36,166 nt of DNA from Nitrospirota bacterium. Lineage in GTDB: Bacteria > Nitrospirota > Thermodesulfovibrionia > Thermodesulfovibrionales > JdFR-86. This document shows, in pieces, positions 7,030-15,986 of the stretch (position 1 is the first letter of the stretch; each line of letters begins with the position of its first letter). The stretch covers positions 1 through 36,166 of the forward strand of contig JACQZC010000075.1 of NCBI GenBank assembly GCA_016207905.1, written 5' to 3'. The notes under the pieces are model-generated. The model worked only from the letters and a program-made list of their open reading frames with translations, did not search any database and was not told where the DNA came from. Made by a program: the position numbers and the translations under genes.

Positions 7030-7962
7030 ATGGCAATAAGGGTTGGTGTTATAGGTGTTGGCTATTTAGGCAGACATCATGCAAGGATATACTCTGAGAT
7101 GAACTCTGCTCAGCTTTATGCTGTGATTGACAGCGATAAGGCTAAGGCAGAGGAGATTGCACGACAGTATAACTCAAAGGCATACACTGATTACAGGTCT
7201 GCCCTTGACAGCCTTCAGGCATTAAGCATAGTAACGCCTACGACCTCTCACTATGATATAGCCTTAGAGTGTCTTAAGCAGGGCAAAGACATCCTTATAG
7301 AGAAGCCAATAGCCCATACAGTGAAAAAGGCAGATATGCTCATAGAGGAGGCTGGAAAAAAAGGCTTGCTCCTTCAGGTAGGTCATCTTGAGCGGTATAA
7401 CCCTGCTGTCGTTTCAGCCTCTCGGTTTATCTCCGAACCATTATTTTTTGAGGCAGAAAGGGTCTCACCTTTTTCGGAAAGGGCAAAAGATGTGGATGTT
7501 ACGATTGACCTTATGATACACGATATAGATATAATATTAAGTTTTCTTAAATATCCAAATGTCAAGAAACTAAATGCATCAGGCGGAAGGATTATGACCG
7601 ATAAATTGGATTTTGCTTCTGCATGGCTTGAGTTTCAAGGCGGTGCGTCTGCTTTCATCAGGGCAAGCCGTGTATCTGAGGATACATCGAGAAAACTCAG
7701 GATATACGAAAAAGACTCTTATCTCCTGATAGATTATCAAAGACAGGAAATAAAAAAATTTCTCAAGACTGGAAAGGAAATCTCTGTGGAGCAGACTTCG
7801 CTTCCCCCAAAAGAGCCTCTTAAGGAGGAGCTAAGAGATTTCATCGATTGTGTTTTGAAAAGGACAAAGCCAATGGTCTCTGCAGTTGAGGCAAGGAATG
7901 CCCTTCAGATGGCAATAAAAATAACAAATAAAATCAAAACAAAGGATACGACTAAAATATGA
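7030..7962 (+). CDS. gnnA: Gfo/Idh/MocA oxidoreductase, probable UDP-GlcNAc 3-dehydrogenase for lipid A
   Basis: A 310-residue NAD-dependent sugar oxidoreductase. The Rossmann motif GVIGVGYLG (residues 6-14), the family EKP motif (91-93), GHLERYNP (118-125) and the catalytic-His segment DLMIHDID (160-167, H164) are all present. By context (directly followed by a DegT aminotransferase and lpxB) it matches GnnA. GnnA oxidises the 3-OH of UDP-GlcNAc so that GnnB can aminate it, giving GlcN3N and amide-linked lipid A acyl chains, as known in Acidithiobacillus and Leptospira. GGTGG upstream supports the ATG. It overlaps the next gene by 4 bp (ATGA). The family is certain; the GnnA assignment is inference from context. 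Confidence 0.8.
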   Translation: MAIRVGVIGVGYLGRHHARIYSEMNSAQLYAVIDSDKAKAEEIARQYNSKAYTDYRSALDSLQALSIVTPTTSHYDIALECLKQGKDILIEKPIAHTVKKADMLIEEAGKKGLLLQVGHLERYNPAVVSASRFISEPLFFEAERVSPFSERAKDVDVTIDLMIHDIDIILSFLKYPNVKKLNASGGRIMTDKLDFASAWLEFQGGASAFIRASRVSEDTSRKLRIYEKDSYLLIDYQRQEIKKFLKTGKEISVEQTSLPPKEPLKEELRDFIDCVLKRTKPMVSAVEARNALQMAIKITNKIKTKDTTKI

Positions 7963-9050
7963 TACCAATGGTTGACCTCAAAAGACAGTTCTCTGACATA
8001 AAAGAGGAGATTTTAGATGTCCTCTCGGAAATACTTGAGTCTTCTCAGTTTGTTTTAGGGCCTAAGGTCAGGGAGCTTGAAGAAAAAATAGCCCAATACC
8101 ACGGAGTAGAATCAGCAGTTTCGGTTGCCTCTGGCACAGATGCCCTTCATCTTTCCCTTAAGGCATTTGGCATAGGAAAAGGCGATGAGGTAATAACTAC
8201 TCCATTTACCTTCTTTGCCACAGTAGAGGCAATACTTTATGTAGGTGCAGAGCCTGTTTTTGTAGACATAGAGCCGGAGACATTTAATATTAATGCCTCC
8301 CTTATAGAAAGTAAGATTACTAAAAAGACAAAGGCAATAATCCCTGTTCACATGTTTGGCTATCCAGCAGATATGAAGAGGATTCAGACTATAGCAGAAA
8401 AATACAATCTGTCTGTAATAGAGGACTGTGCACAGGCATTCGGGGCAAGCATCGATGGAAAAAAGGTAGGCAGTTTTGGGGATGCAGGATGTTTCAGTTT
8501 CTATCCGAGCAAAAACTTAGGTGCATATGGAGACGGAGGAATGATAATCCTCGATAACAAAGATATTGCCGATGAGATAAGAAGACTTAGGAATCACGGC
8601 TCTAAGGCTTCATACATCCATAGCACAGTTGGCTTCAACAGCAGGCTCGATGAGCTTCAGGCAGGCATCCTGCTTGTGAAATTCAAGAGGATTGACGAAT
8701 ATAATCTTCTCAGAAGAAAAAAAGCCGGCATTTATACGAAACTTCTGTATTCAGGGAAACTAAGATGTCCTTCCGAGAAGACAGGGTTTTATCATGTTTA
8801 TCACCAATACACAATCGTGACTCCAAATAGGGATGAGATACAGAGAAGGCTAAAGGAAAAGGGAATAGCCTCTACAGTGTATTACCCCCTGCCACTCCAT
8901 CTTCAGGAGCCATTGAAGTATCTTGGACTAAAGGAAGGGGATTTCCCCCATGCAGAGAGGGCATCTAAAGAGGTGCTTTCGCTTCCGATATATCCTGAGA
9001 TAAAGGACTCCGAGGTGGAGCATATAGCAGAGATTGCAGGCAGTGTCTGA
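7959..9050 (+). CDS. gnnB: DegT/DnrJ/EryC1 aminotransferase, probable GnnB (UDP-3-keto-GlcNAc transaminase)
   Basis: A 363-residue PLP sugar aminotransferase. Landmarks are the N-terminal MVDLKRQF, SGTDALHLSL (59-67), VITTPFTFFAT, IEDCAQAFGA, the Schiff-base lysine K185 in FYPSKNLGAYGDGG, and FNSRLDELQAGIL. It should transfer an amino group, usually from glutamate, to the 3-keto sugar made by the preceding oxidoreductase. The two genes overlap by 4 bp (7959-7962), and the lpxB start lies inside its 3' end. DegT enzymes also make other amino sugars (for example the WbpE/WlbC branch for 2,3-diacetamido sugars of O-antigen). Placement directly in front of lpxB favours lipid A. Confidence 0.82.
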   Translation: MIPMVDLKRQFSDIKEEILDVLSEILESSQFVLGPKVRELEEKIAQYHGVESAVSVASGTDALHLSLKAFGIGKGDEVITTPFTFFATVEAILYVGAEPVFVDIEPETFNINASLIESKITKKTKAIIPVHMFGYPADMKRIQTIAEKYNLSVIEDCAQAFGASIDGKKVGSFGDAGCFSFYPSKNLGAYGDGGMIILDNKDIADEIRRLRNHGSKASYIHSTVGFNSRLDELQAGILLVKFKRIDEYNLLRRKKAGIYTKLLYSGKLRCPSEKTGFYHVYHQYTIVTPNRDEIQRRLKEKGIASTVYYPLPLHLQEPLKYLGLKEGDFPHAERASKEVLSLPIYPEIKDSEVEHIAEIAGSV

Positions 9051-10182
9051 GACAGTAATGATAATTGCAGGGGAAAGCTCAGGTGAGCTGTACGGAGCTC
9101 TCCTTACAAAGGCGATAAGGTCTCTATGGCCTCGTGTAAAGGTAATTGGGGTTGGCGGAGAAAGGATGAAAGAGGCAGGGGCACTGGTGTTTGCCGAGGT
9201 CTCAAGTGCATTTGGCTTGCTTGAGGCTGTGTCAGCTTTCAGAAAGGTTAAAATGACTTTTAATAAGACCATAGATATGATGAAAAGAGTCATGCCGGAT
9301 GTGCTTATCCTTATAGACTACCCTGATTTTAACCTCAGGGTCGCAAGGGTTGCAAAAAAATTAGGTATTAAGGTTCTCTACTATGTAAGCCCACAGGTCT
9401 GGGCATGGAGAAAAGGAAGGATAAAGACAATAGGAAAGCTCGTTGACAAGATTGCGGTAATTCTTCCTTTTGAAGAGGCAATATATAAGAGGAGAGGCAT
9501 TCCATGCGAGTTTGTTGGTCATCCGATATATGAAGAGATCGAGTCCTCTTTGCTTTCAACTGCAAGGGAAGAATTGGGTATAAAGGAAGGCACCCCGGTT
9601 CTATCTGTTCTACCAGGCAGTAGACCTAATGAGCTTGACCGCCTCCTGCCTGTCCTCATCTGTTTTGTAAGGATGTTCAAAAAAGAATATCCAAACTACC
9701 ATATCCTTTTGCCATTTGCTCCTAATCTGGATATACAAAGATATAGGACAGACATCAGGGAATTTGAGGCAGAAGGGGTCCAGATATTGTTTGGAGGCTC
9801 AATCTTTGCACTTTCAGCCTCTGATATGGCAGTCATTGCATCAGGGACAGCAACACTACAGGCTTCATTCCTTGAAACCCCTATGGTCGTCATCTATAAG
9901 GTCTCTCCAATTAGTTATCCTTTAGGCAGGCTGATAATAAAGGTAAAACATATCTCACTCGTAAACCTCCTGCTTGAAAGGCTGGTTGTGCCTGAGCTAA
10001 TTCAGAGAAGGGCAAATGCAAAAAATATAATGATTGAGCTAAGAAGGCTCATGTCGGATAAGTCATACAGGGATGGGATGATTTCAGCCTTTAGAGAACT
10101 GAAGAACATATATTCAGAGAAAAAACCATCTCTCAGGGTGGCTGAAATAGTAGGTGAAATAGCAGGCTGGCAGGGGCAATGA
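9034..10182 (+). CDS. lpxB: Lipid-A-disaccharide synthase
   Basis: A 382-residue GT19 glycosyltransferase that joins UDP-diacyl-GlcN and lipid X at the inner membrane to form the lipid A disaccharide. Family motifs are IIAGESSGELYGA, VIGVGGERM, ILIDYPDFNLR, YYVSPQVWAWRKGR, CEFVGHPIYE, LPGSRPNEL and ASGTATLQASF. The TTG at 9034 is one possible start; GTG 9043 or ATG 9058 are alternatives that still keep the first beta strand. All lie in or next to the end of gnnB, so the gene is translationally linked to it. The stop overlaps the msbA start (ATGA, 10179-10182). Confidence 0.96.
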   Translation: MQAVSETVMIIAGESSGELYGALLTKAIRSLWPRVKVIGVGGERMKEAGALVFAEVSSAFGLLEAVSAFRKVKMTFNKTIDMMKRVMPDVLILIDYPDFNLRVARVAKKLGIKVLYYVSPQVWAWRKGRIKTIGKLVDKIAVILPFEEAIYKRRGIPCEFVGHPIYEEIESSLLSTAREELGIKEGTPVLSVLPGSRPNELDRLLPVLICFVRMFKKEYPNYHILLPFAPNLDIQRYRTDIREFEAEGVQILFGGSIFALSASDMAVIASGTATLQASFLETPMVVIYKVSPISYPLGRLIIKVKHISLVNLLLERLVVPELIQRRANAKNIMIELRRLMSDKSYRDGMISAFRELKNIYSEKKPSLRVAEIVGEIAGWQGQ

Positions 10183-11909
10183 AGAGAATCTTTGAGATTG
10201 TAGGGCCTCACTGGCAGAGAATCGCCCTTGCAGGCATATGCAGTCTTGTCGTCTCAGGCACTAACGGCACAATTGCATGGCTTGTAAAGCCTGCTGTGGA
10301 TGACATACTTATTGCAGGAGACAAAAGCAAACTGATTCTCCTTCCATTTGTAATATTTGCAGTGTTTCTTGCGAGAGGCATTTTTACATTCTTTCAGAAC
10401 TATCTTATGCGTTCCACAGGCGCAAAGATTTCAAGGGACCTGAGGGTAGGGCTTTACCAACATATGCTTTATCTTCCAATGAGCCATTATTCGAAGGACT
10501 CAACCGGCACAATGATGTCCAGAGCAATAAATGACACTGCAATAATACAGGAGCTTCTTGCCTATAGGGTCAGGGACCTCTTTGTCGAAAGCGGAACATT
10601 CGTTATCCTCATCTCGGTTGCCATGTACATGAGGTGGGACCTCACATTGATTGCCCTTTTCATTCTTCCGCTTGCATTTTATTCCGTAGGCCGTTTGGGC
10701 AAAAGGCTTAGGAAGGTTTCTCTAAAGGCTCAGGAAAAGATTGCAGACATAACAGAATCCCTTTCAGAAGGACTTTCTGGGGTAAAGATAATCAAATCAT
10801 TCTCTATGGAAGACAAAGAAGGCTCAAGATTCAAAGACGGCAATCAGGCATACTACAGAGAGCTTATGAAAGGCACAAGGATTCTTGAGGCAACCTCCCT
10901 GATAATGGAGTTCACTGCAGGGGTTGGTATTGCATTTGTCCTTTGGTATGGCAGTTCCTTAGTCGTCGGTAAGACCATAACTGCAGGTGAGTTCTTCTCT
11001 TTTCTTGCCGCGATATTAATGATATATACTCCTGCCAAAAGACTTACACAGGTTAATAACGGAATACAACAGGCTAAAGCCTCACTCGAAAGAATAGACA
11101 TGGTTTTAGATGAGCCCGAGGAGCCAAGTGGAACTCAGAAACTCACTGGGATAAATGAGATAGTGTTTGACGATGTATCCTTTAAATACGAGGGCAAGGA
11201 GGAAGATGCCCTTAACAGGATTAGTGTGAGGATAAAAAAAGGTGAGGTAGTGGCATTGGTCGGAAAAAGCGGCTCTGGGAAAACGACCTTTGTTGACCTC
11301 ATAGCAGGCTTTTACTCGCCTACATCAGGCAGTCTCCTTATCGACGGTATGGATATAACCAGCATATCCAAGAAGTCCCTAAGGGCACAGATTGGCATTG
11401 TCAGCCAGGATGTTATACTCTTTAACGACACTGTAAAGGCAAATATAGGCTATGGTAGGCAGGATGCATTGGACGAGGAGATACTGAATGCCTCAAATGC
11501 CGCATATGCCCATGATTTTATAATGGCACTGCCTAATGGATATGACTCTGAGATAGGACAAAAGGGCATCAGGCTTTCAGGTGGCGAAAGACAGAGGCTT
11601 CAAATAGCAAGGGCAATTCTTAAAAACCCGCCTATTCTTATATTGGATGAGGCAACATCTGCATTGGATACACAGTCCGAGATGATTGTTCAAAAGGCAA
11701 TAGACAGCCTCATGGAAGCACAAGGAGCATCGAGGACTATATTAGTCATAGCCCACAGGCTCTCGACAATAAAAAGGGCTAACCGCATAATAGTTCTCGA
11801 TGGGGGATATATCGTTGAATCAGGCAGTCATGAAGAGCTTATGAAGAAAGGTGGCATTTATAAAAAACTCTACGAATTGCAGTTTGCTGAGGGGGCATCG
11901 CCCTCCTGA
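10179..11909 (+). CDS. msbA: Lipid A export ABC transporter (MsbA-type, fused TMD-NBD)
   Basis: A 576-residue half-transporter that flips core lipid A across the inner membrane as a homodimer. About six membrane segments occupy residues 1-300. The nucleotide-binding domain has Walker A GKSGSGKT (362-369), Q-loop Q410 in VSQDVILFNDT, signature LSGGE (466-470), Walker B ILILDEATSALD (486-497) and H-loop H526 in IAHRLST. ABC exporters of this class can also move drugs or other lipids. The position between lpxB and waaA makes MsbA the best reading. Confidence 0.93.
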   Translation: MKRIFEIVGPHWQRIALAGICSLVVSGTNGTIAWLVKPAVDDILIAGDKSKLILLPFVIFAVFLARGIFTFFQNYLMRSTGAKISRDLRVGLYQHMLYLPMSHYSKDSTGTMMSRAINDTAIIQELLAYRVRDLFVESGTFVILISVAMYMRWDLTLIALFILPLAFYSVGRLGKRLRKVSLKAQEKIADITESLSEGLSGVKIIKSFSMEDKEGSRFKDGNQAYYRELMKGTRILEATSLIMEFTAGVGIAFVLWYGSSLVVGKTITAGEFFSFLAAILMIYTPAKRLTQVNNGIQQAKASLERIDMVLDEPEEPSGTQKLTGINEIVFDDVSFKYEGKEEDALNRISVRIKKGEVVALVGKSGSGKTTFVDLIAGFYSPTSGSLLIDGMDITSISKKSLRAQIGIVSQDVILFNDTVKANIGYGRQDALDEEILNASNAAYAHDFIMALPNGYDSEIGQKGIRLSGGERQRLQIARAILKNPPILILDEATSALDTQSEMIVQKAIDSLMEAQGASRTILVIAHRLSTIKRANRIIVLDGGYIVESGSHEELMKKGGIYKKLYELQFAEGASPS

Positions 11910-11911
11910 AT

Positions 11912-13162
11912 ATGTTTCTTTTTTATAGCCTCATATATCTTCTATCGGTAATCATTCTACTGCCTTATGAGTTCCTGAAAAGGCAAAGGTCGTTAAGAAG
12001 AAGATGGCTAAAAGAGAAATTCGGCTTTATCAGGATTAATAAACAGCCTTCATCTATATGGCTTCATGCAGTCTCAGTGGGTGAGGTCATGGCATCCCTG
12101 CCTTTCATAAAAGCCCTCAAGGAGCAGTATCCTCGTCTTTATATAGTAGTTTCCACTGTCACCGATACAGGACAGAAAGTGGCATCGGAAAGGCTGAAGG
12201 GTATAGCTGAGACGATATACATCCCTTTTGATATAAGCTTCTGTTTGAGGCGGGCTTTGCAATCGATAAAACCTATTCTTTTTATCGCAGTAGAGACAGA
12301 GATATGGCCTAATATATTCAGGGTCATGAGAATCAGCGAAGTTCCTGTTGCCATTGTTAATGGAAGGATTTCTTCTGCCTCATTCAGGGGCTATATGAGG
12401 ATAAGGGTTTTTATGAAAAGGGTTCTTGAAAATGTAGACCTTTTCTGTATGCAGGAGCCTGAATATGCTCAAAGGATAATCGCTATCGGCGCAAAAAAGC
12501 ATGCTGTATCGGTTACAGGGAATTTTAAGTTTGACCTGAAGGCATCTTCTCAAAGACCTTTATGGGCTAACTGCATTCAGGGCAATGCCATCATAGCTGG
12601 AAGCACCCACAAAGGAGAGGAGGATTTAGTTCTCTCTGTTTTCATGGCCCTTAAAAAGGACTTTCCTAACCTGAATCTGATTCTTGCACCGAGACACCCT
12701 GAGAGATTTAACGAGGTAGAAGACTTAATCAAGTCAAAAGGGGTGTCTTATTTAAGAAGAAGCAGGCTTTCAGGCTTTGAGGGCTCATCTGCTGTGATTT
12801 TGCTTGATACGATTGGAGAGCTTTTCTCTGCATATAGCATAGCCGATATTGCAATAATAGGTGGGAGCTTTATAAAGCATGGTGGACAAAACCCTCTTGA
12901 GCCTGCATACTGGGGGAAACCCGTTGTTTGCGGGCCTCATATGGAAAACTTCCCTTTTGTAGAGGAATTCCTAAAAGAGGGTGCAATCATAAGGGCAGAT
13001 GAGTTGACCTTGTATCGGATTCTTAAGGAGCTTCTCAGAGACCCAGAGAAACGCAGTGCCATAGGCATCAGGGCAAAGGAGCTATGCATGGAAAAAACCG
13101 GGGCTGTTCAAAACACACTAAAGGCACTTGAAAGGTACCTGGAAAAATATGGGACCATTTGA
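11912..13162 (+). CDS. waaA: 3-deoxy-D-manno-octulosonic acid (Kdo) transferase
   Basis: A 416-residue GT30 enzyme that adds Kdo from CMP-Kdo to the lipid A precursor. The N-terminus (residues 1-20) is a membrane anchor. LHAVSVGEVMAS holds the likely general base E58. Later motifs include VETEIWPN, VNGRISSASFRGY, VTGNFKFD, ILAPRHPERF and GGSFIKHGGQNPLEPA. It starts 2 bp after msbA and overlaps the following lpxK start. Whether it adds one or two Kdo residues cannot be read from sequence. Confidence 0.95.
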   Translation: MFLFYSLIYLLSVIILLPYEFLKRQRSLRRRWLKEKFGFIRINKQPSSIWLHAVSVGEVMASLPFIKALKEQYPRLYIVVSTVTDTGQKVASERLKGIAETIYIPFDISFCLRRALQSIKPILFIAVETEIWPNIFRVMRISEVPVAIVNGRISSASFRGYMRIRVFMKRVLENVDLFCMQEPEYAQRIIAIGAKKHAVSVTGNFKFDLKASSQRPLWANCIQGNAIIAGSTHKGEEDLVLSVFMALKKDFPNLNLILAPRHPERFNEVEDLIKSKGVSYLRRSRLSGFEGSSAVILLDTIGELFSAYSIADIAIIGGSFIKHGGQNPLEPAYWGKPVVCGPHMENFPFVEEFLKEGAIIRADELTLYRILKELLRDPEKRSAIGIRAKELCMEKTGAVQNTLKALERYLEKYGTI

Positions 13163-14162
13163 GCTTATATATTATATAGGCTATAAGGTTAAGAAGCTCT
13201 ATGACAAAGGCAGGCAGAGGAGACTCACCTCAACTGTCATAAGCATTGGCAATATAACAGTTGGCGGCACAGGCAAAACCCCTTTGGTGATGGCAACTGC
13301 CCGTGAGGCTTTCAAAAAGGGGTTAAACCCATGTATCCTTACAAGAGGCTATAAGGGAAGCCTTAATCTGCCCTCTTTTGTCAGCAAAGGTTTTGGAGCT
13401 TTACTTACTGAGAAGGAAGCAGGCGATGAGCCAGTGCTTATGGCTGAAAAATTAAGCATGGTTCCAATAGTTAAGGCTAAGGACAGGTATGAAGGAGGTA
13501 TATTTGCCATAGAGGAGCTAAAGCCAATAGCTCCGTTTCTTTTTATCTTAGACGATGGGTTTCAGCATTTCAGGCTCCATAGGGATAAGGATATCCTTCT
13601 TATAAATGCCCTGAACCCTTTTGGAAATGGAAAACTCCTTCCAATTGGCACCCTGAGGGAGCCATTGAGACAGATTAAAAGGGCAGATGTGCTTGTCATA
13701 ACAAACAGTCCTGATTCACATGGAAAAGAGATGGAAAACCTTGTCTTGGAGATAAGAAAATATAATCCATATTGTCCTTTGTTCTTTGGAAGGCATATAC
13801 CTGCTTATGTAAAGGAAGCCTCTAACAGGGAATTCCCCATAGACATGCTTTACGGTAAGAACATTTACGCTTTCTGCGCAATAGGCGAGCCAGAGTCTTT
13901 CTTAAACACACTTAATTTTATGGGTGTCAACCTAAAGGGGTTTAGGCAATACAGGGACCATTACAGGTTCAAAGGTCGGGATATTAAGGCAATACAAAGA
14001 GAGGCTGAAAGGTGCGGTTCGGAATGGATAATCACAACGGAAAAGGATATAATACGACTGAAGGATATTGGGCTTCCCGATAACCTTGTTACGCTTGGCA
14101 TTGAGTTTAAAATCGACAATGGATTTTATGATGAGGTTTTTAAAGGGCTAATGCCCGTATGA
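13149..14162 (+). CDS. lpxK: Tetraacyldisaccharide 4'-kinase
   Basis: Phosphorylates the 4' position of the lipid A disaccharide at the inner membrane. With the ATG at 13149 it is 337 residues, the usual size. A TTG at 13128 would add seven residues with no family support. The P-loop is in SIGNITVGGTGKTP. FILDDGFQHFRLHRD and the C-terminal TEKDIIRLKD are family motifs. The start lies within the last 14 bases of waaA, so the genes are coupled. It is the last gene of the lipid A run; 18 bp later a new gene starts with its own strong ribosome site. Confidence 0.94.
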   Translation: MGPFELIYYIGYKVKKLYDKGRQRRLTSTVISIGNITVGGTGKTPLVMATAREAFKKGLNPCILTRGYKGSLNLPSFVSKGFGALLTEKEAGDEPVLMAEKLSMVPIVKAKDRYEGGIFAIEELKPIAPFLFILDDGFQHFRLHRDKDILLINALNPFGNGKLLPIGTLREPLRQIKRADVLVITNSPDSHGKEMENLVLEIRKYNPYCPLFFGRHIPAYVKEASNREFPIDMLYGKNIYAFCAIGEPESFLNTLNFMGVNLKGFRQYRDHYRFKGRDIKAIQREAERCGSEWIITTEKDIIRLKDIGLPDNLVTLGIEFKIDNGFYDEVFKGLMPV

Positions 14163-14180
14163 AATATTTATGGAGGTCTT

Positions 14181-14603
14181 ATGGTCTGTTATATAAATGT
14201 TAAAAGCAGGCAGAGAAACGAGTTTATAGACATCACAGAGGATATAGCTAATGTCATAAAAGAGGCAGGAGTAAAAAGCGGAATATGCTTTATATATGTG
14301 CCTCATACAACTGCGGCAGTCACGGTAAACGAGGGAGCAGACCCATCTGTGTATCGCGACATACAACAGACCCTCTCGAGGCTTATTCCATATGAGATGA
14401 ATTATTCCCACCGGGAAGGCAATGCAGATGCCCATATCAAATCCACCTTAGTAGGGGTCTCGCAGTATGTGCCAATAGAGGATGGAAAGCTTGTGCTTGG
14501 GACATGGCAGGCTGTTTATTTCTGCGAATTCGATGGACCAAGACACCGCAGGGTTGCCCTTAAATTCATAGTCAGCGAAAAAGTCACCGAACCAAAGAAA
14601 TGA
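14181..14603 (+). CDS. YjbQ/UPF0047 family protein (secondary thiamine-phosphate synthase fold)
   Basis: A 140-residue protein of the YjbQ family. Conserved motifs are YVPHTTAAVTVNEGADP and the histidine-rich HREGNADAHIKSTL, with a final LGTWQAVYFCEFDGPRHRR. Some members complement thiamine-phosphate synthase mutants, but the physiological role is unsettled. GGAGGT upstream supports the ATG. The stop overlaps the next ATG (ATGA, 14600-14603). The first 18 bases after lpxK contain no terminator, so it may be co-transcribed with the lipid A genes. Confidence 0.9.
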   Translation: MVCYINVKSRQRNEFIDITEDIANVIKEAGVKSGICFIYVPHTTAAVTVNEGADPSVYRDIQQTLSRLIPYEMNYSHREGNADAHIKSTLVGVSQYVPIEDGKLVLGTWQAVYFCEFDGPRHRRVALKFIVSEKVTEPKK

Positions 14604-15982
14604 AAAAATACGATGTGATAATCGTGGGCGCAGGTCCTGCAGGGATATTCTCTGCCATTAAGCTCATAGAGGAAAGACCTAACCTCAAAGTCCTTATCAT
14701 AGAGAAGGGCAAGGACATCGAGAAAAGGTATTGCCCTATGAAGTTAAAAGAGGTCTCATGCACTGCGTGCCCTCAGTGTGCACTTCTTAGCGGATGGGGA
14801 GGCGCAGGTGCATTCAGCGATGGAAAGCTGAATCTCTCGCCCGATGTCGGAGGCTTTCTTTCGAGATATATCGAAAGGGATGAGCTTGACTCTCTCATAC
14901 GGCATGTGGATGACCTTTATGTGAGATTCGGTGCGCCTAAAAAAATCTATGGCGGGGATAAGGAACAGATTAGAGAACTTCAGAGCCTTGCGGCAAAGAA
15001 CGACCTCGTATTCGTACCATCCCGAATAAGGCATATTGGAACGGAAAGATGTGCAAAACTTCTTAAGGCAATGAAAAGGTATCTTAATAAAAATGTGGAG
15101 ACGATTTTCGATTCGGATGCAAAGCAGGTGCTCGTTAGAAATAAAAAAGCAGAAGGGGTCAAATTAAAAAACGGTAAAGAGCTATTCTCGGACTTTGTAA
15201 TCCTTGCACCCGGAAGAGAGGGTGCAAAGTGGCTTGAGGAGGAGACAAAGAGGCTCAAACTTACTGTCCTTCAAAACCCAGTGGACATCGGAGTAAGGGT
15301 CGAGATTCCTGCCTCTGTATTCGAGCACCTGACAGACATTGCATATGAGCCGAAACTCATTTTTTATTCAAAGAGGTTCGATGACAGGGTAAGAACATTC
15401 TGTGTTAATCCATACGGAGAGGTCGTCAAGGAGTACCTTAATGGCATATGGACGGTCAATGGCCATAGCTATGCAAGCAGAAAGACAAACTATACGAACT
15501 TTGCAATCCTTGTGAGCACAACATTTACAGAGCCTTTTAATGAGCCAATCTCTTATGGAAGGTATATAGCAAGGCTTGCTAATTTCCTTGGACAAGGGGT
15601 TATTGTCCAGAGATTGGGAGACCTTGTATCAGGCAGGCGCTCGACACACGAAAGAATCGCAAAAGGAGTTGTTCAGCCAACCCTTAAGGATGCAACCCCA
15701 GGAGATTTGAGCTTTGTAATCCCATACCGCTACCTGTCGGATATACTTGAGATGCTTCAGGCACTGGATAAGATTGCACCAGGTATAAACTCAAGACACA
15801 CACTTCTTTATGGCGTGGAGGTAAAATTTTACTCTATGCAGTTGAAACTAACTAACACCCTTCAGACAGAGATAGAAAACCTTTTTGCAATAGGAGATGG
15901 TGCAGGCGTATCGAGGGGGCTTGTTCAGGCATCAGCCTCAGGAGTTATAGCCGCAAGAGAAATATCGAGAAGACTGTCTTAG
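14600..15982 (+). CDS. FAD-dependent dehydrogenase, COG2509 family
   Basis: A 460-residue flavoprotein with an N-terminal dinucleotide fold, IIVGAGPAGIFSA (residues 7-19), and an acidic/basic strand end LIIEKGKDI. A cysteine set C45, C54, C57 and C60 (CPM...CTACPQC) precedes the family signature GWGGAGAFSDGKL (65-77). A second nucleotide-binding signature near the C-terminus is FAIGDGAGVSRGLVQASASG. COG2509 has no agreed reaction; the cysteines could hold metal or be redox-active. It is translationally coupled to yjbQ. The gene ends 4 bp from the convergent comEC. Confidence 0.88.
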   Translation: MKKYDVIIVGAGPAGIFSAIKLIEERPNLKVLIIEKGKDIEKRYCPMKLKEVSCTACPQCALLSGWGGAGAFSDGKLNLSPDVGGFLSRYIERDELDSLIRHVDDLYVRFGAPKKIYGGDKEQIRELQSLAAKNDLVFVPSRIRHIGTERCAKLLKAMKRYLNKNVETIFDSDAKQVLVRNKKAEGVKLKNGKELFSDFVILAPGREGAKWLEEETKRLKLTVLQNPVDIGVRVEIPASVFEHLTDIAYEPKLIFYSKRFDDRVRTFCVNPYGEVVKEYLNGIWTVNGHSYASRKTNYTNFAILVSTTFTEPFNEPISYGRYIARLANFLGQGVIVQRLGDLVSGRRSTHERIAKGVVQPTLKDATPGDLSFVIPYRYLSDILEMLQALDKIAPGINSRHTLLYGVEVKFYSMQLKLTNTLQTEIENLFAIGDGAGVSRGLVQASASGVIAAREISRRLS

Positions 15983-15986
15983 AGTC

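Noticed and set aside
13128-13148. TTG start for lpxK at 13128
   Set aside because: It adds seven residues that homologues lack; ATG 13149 fits the usual LpxK N-terminus.
15983-15986. Terminator between convergent COG2509 and comEC genes (likewise 25115-25117, 33022-33024 and the 576-594 overlap)
   Set aside because: The gaps are 3-4 bp or negative and no hairpin with a T tract is visible in either direction.
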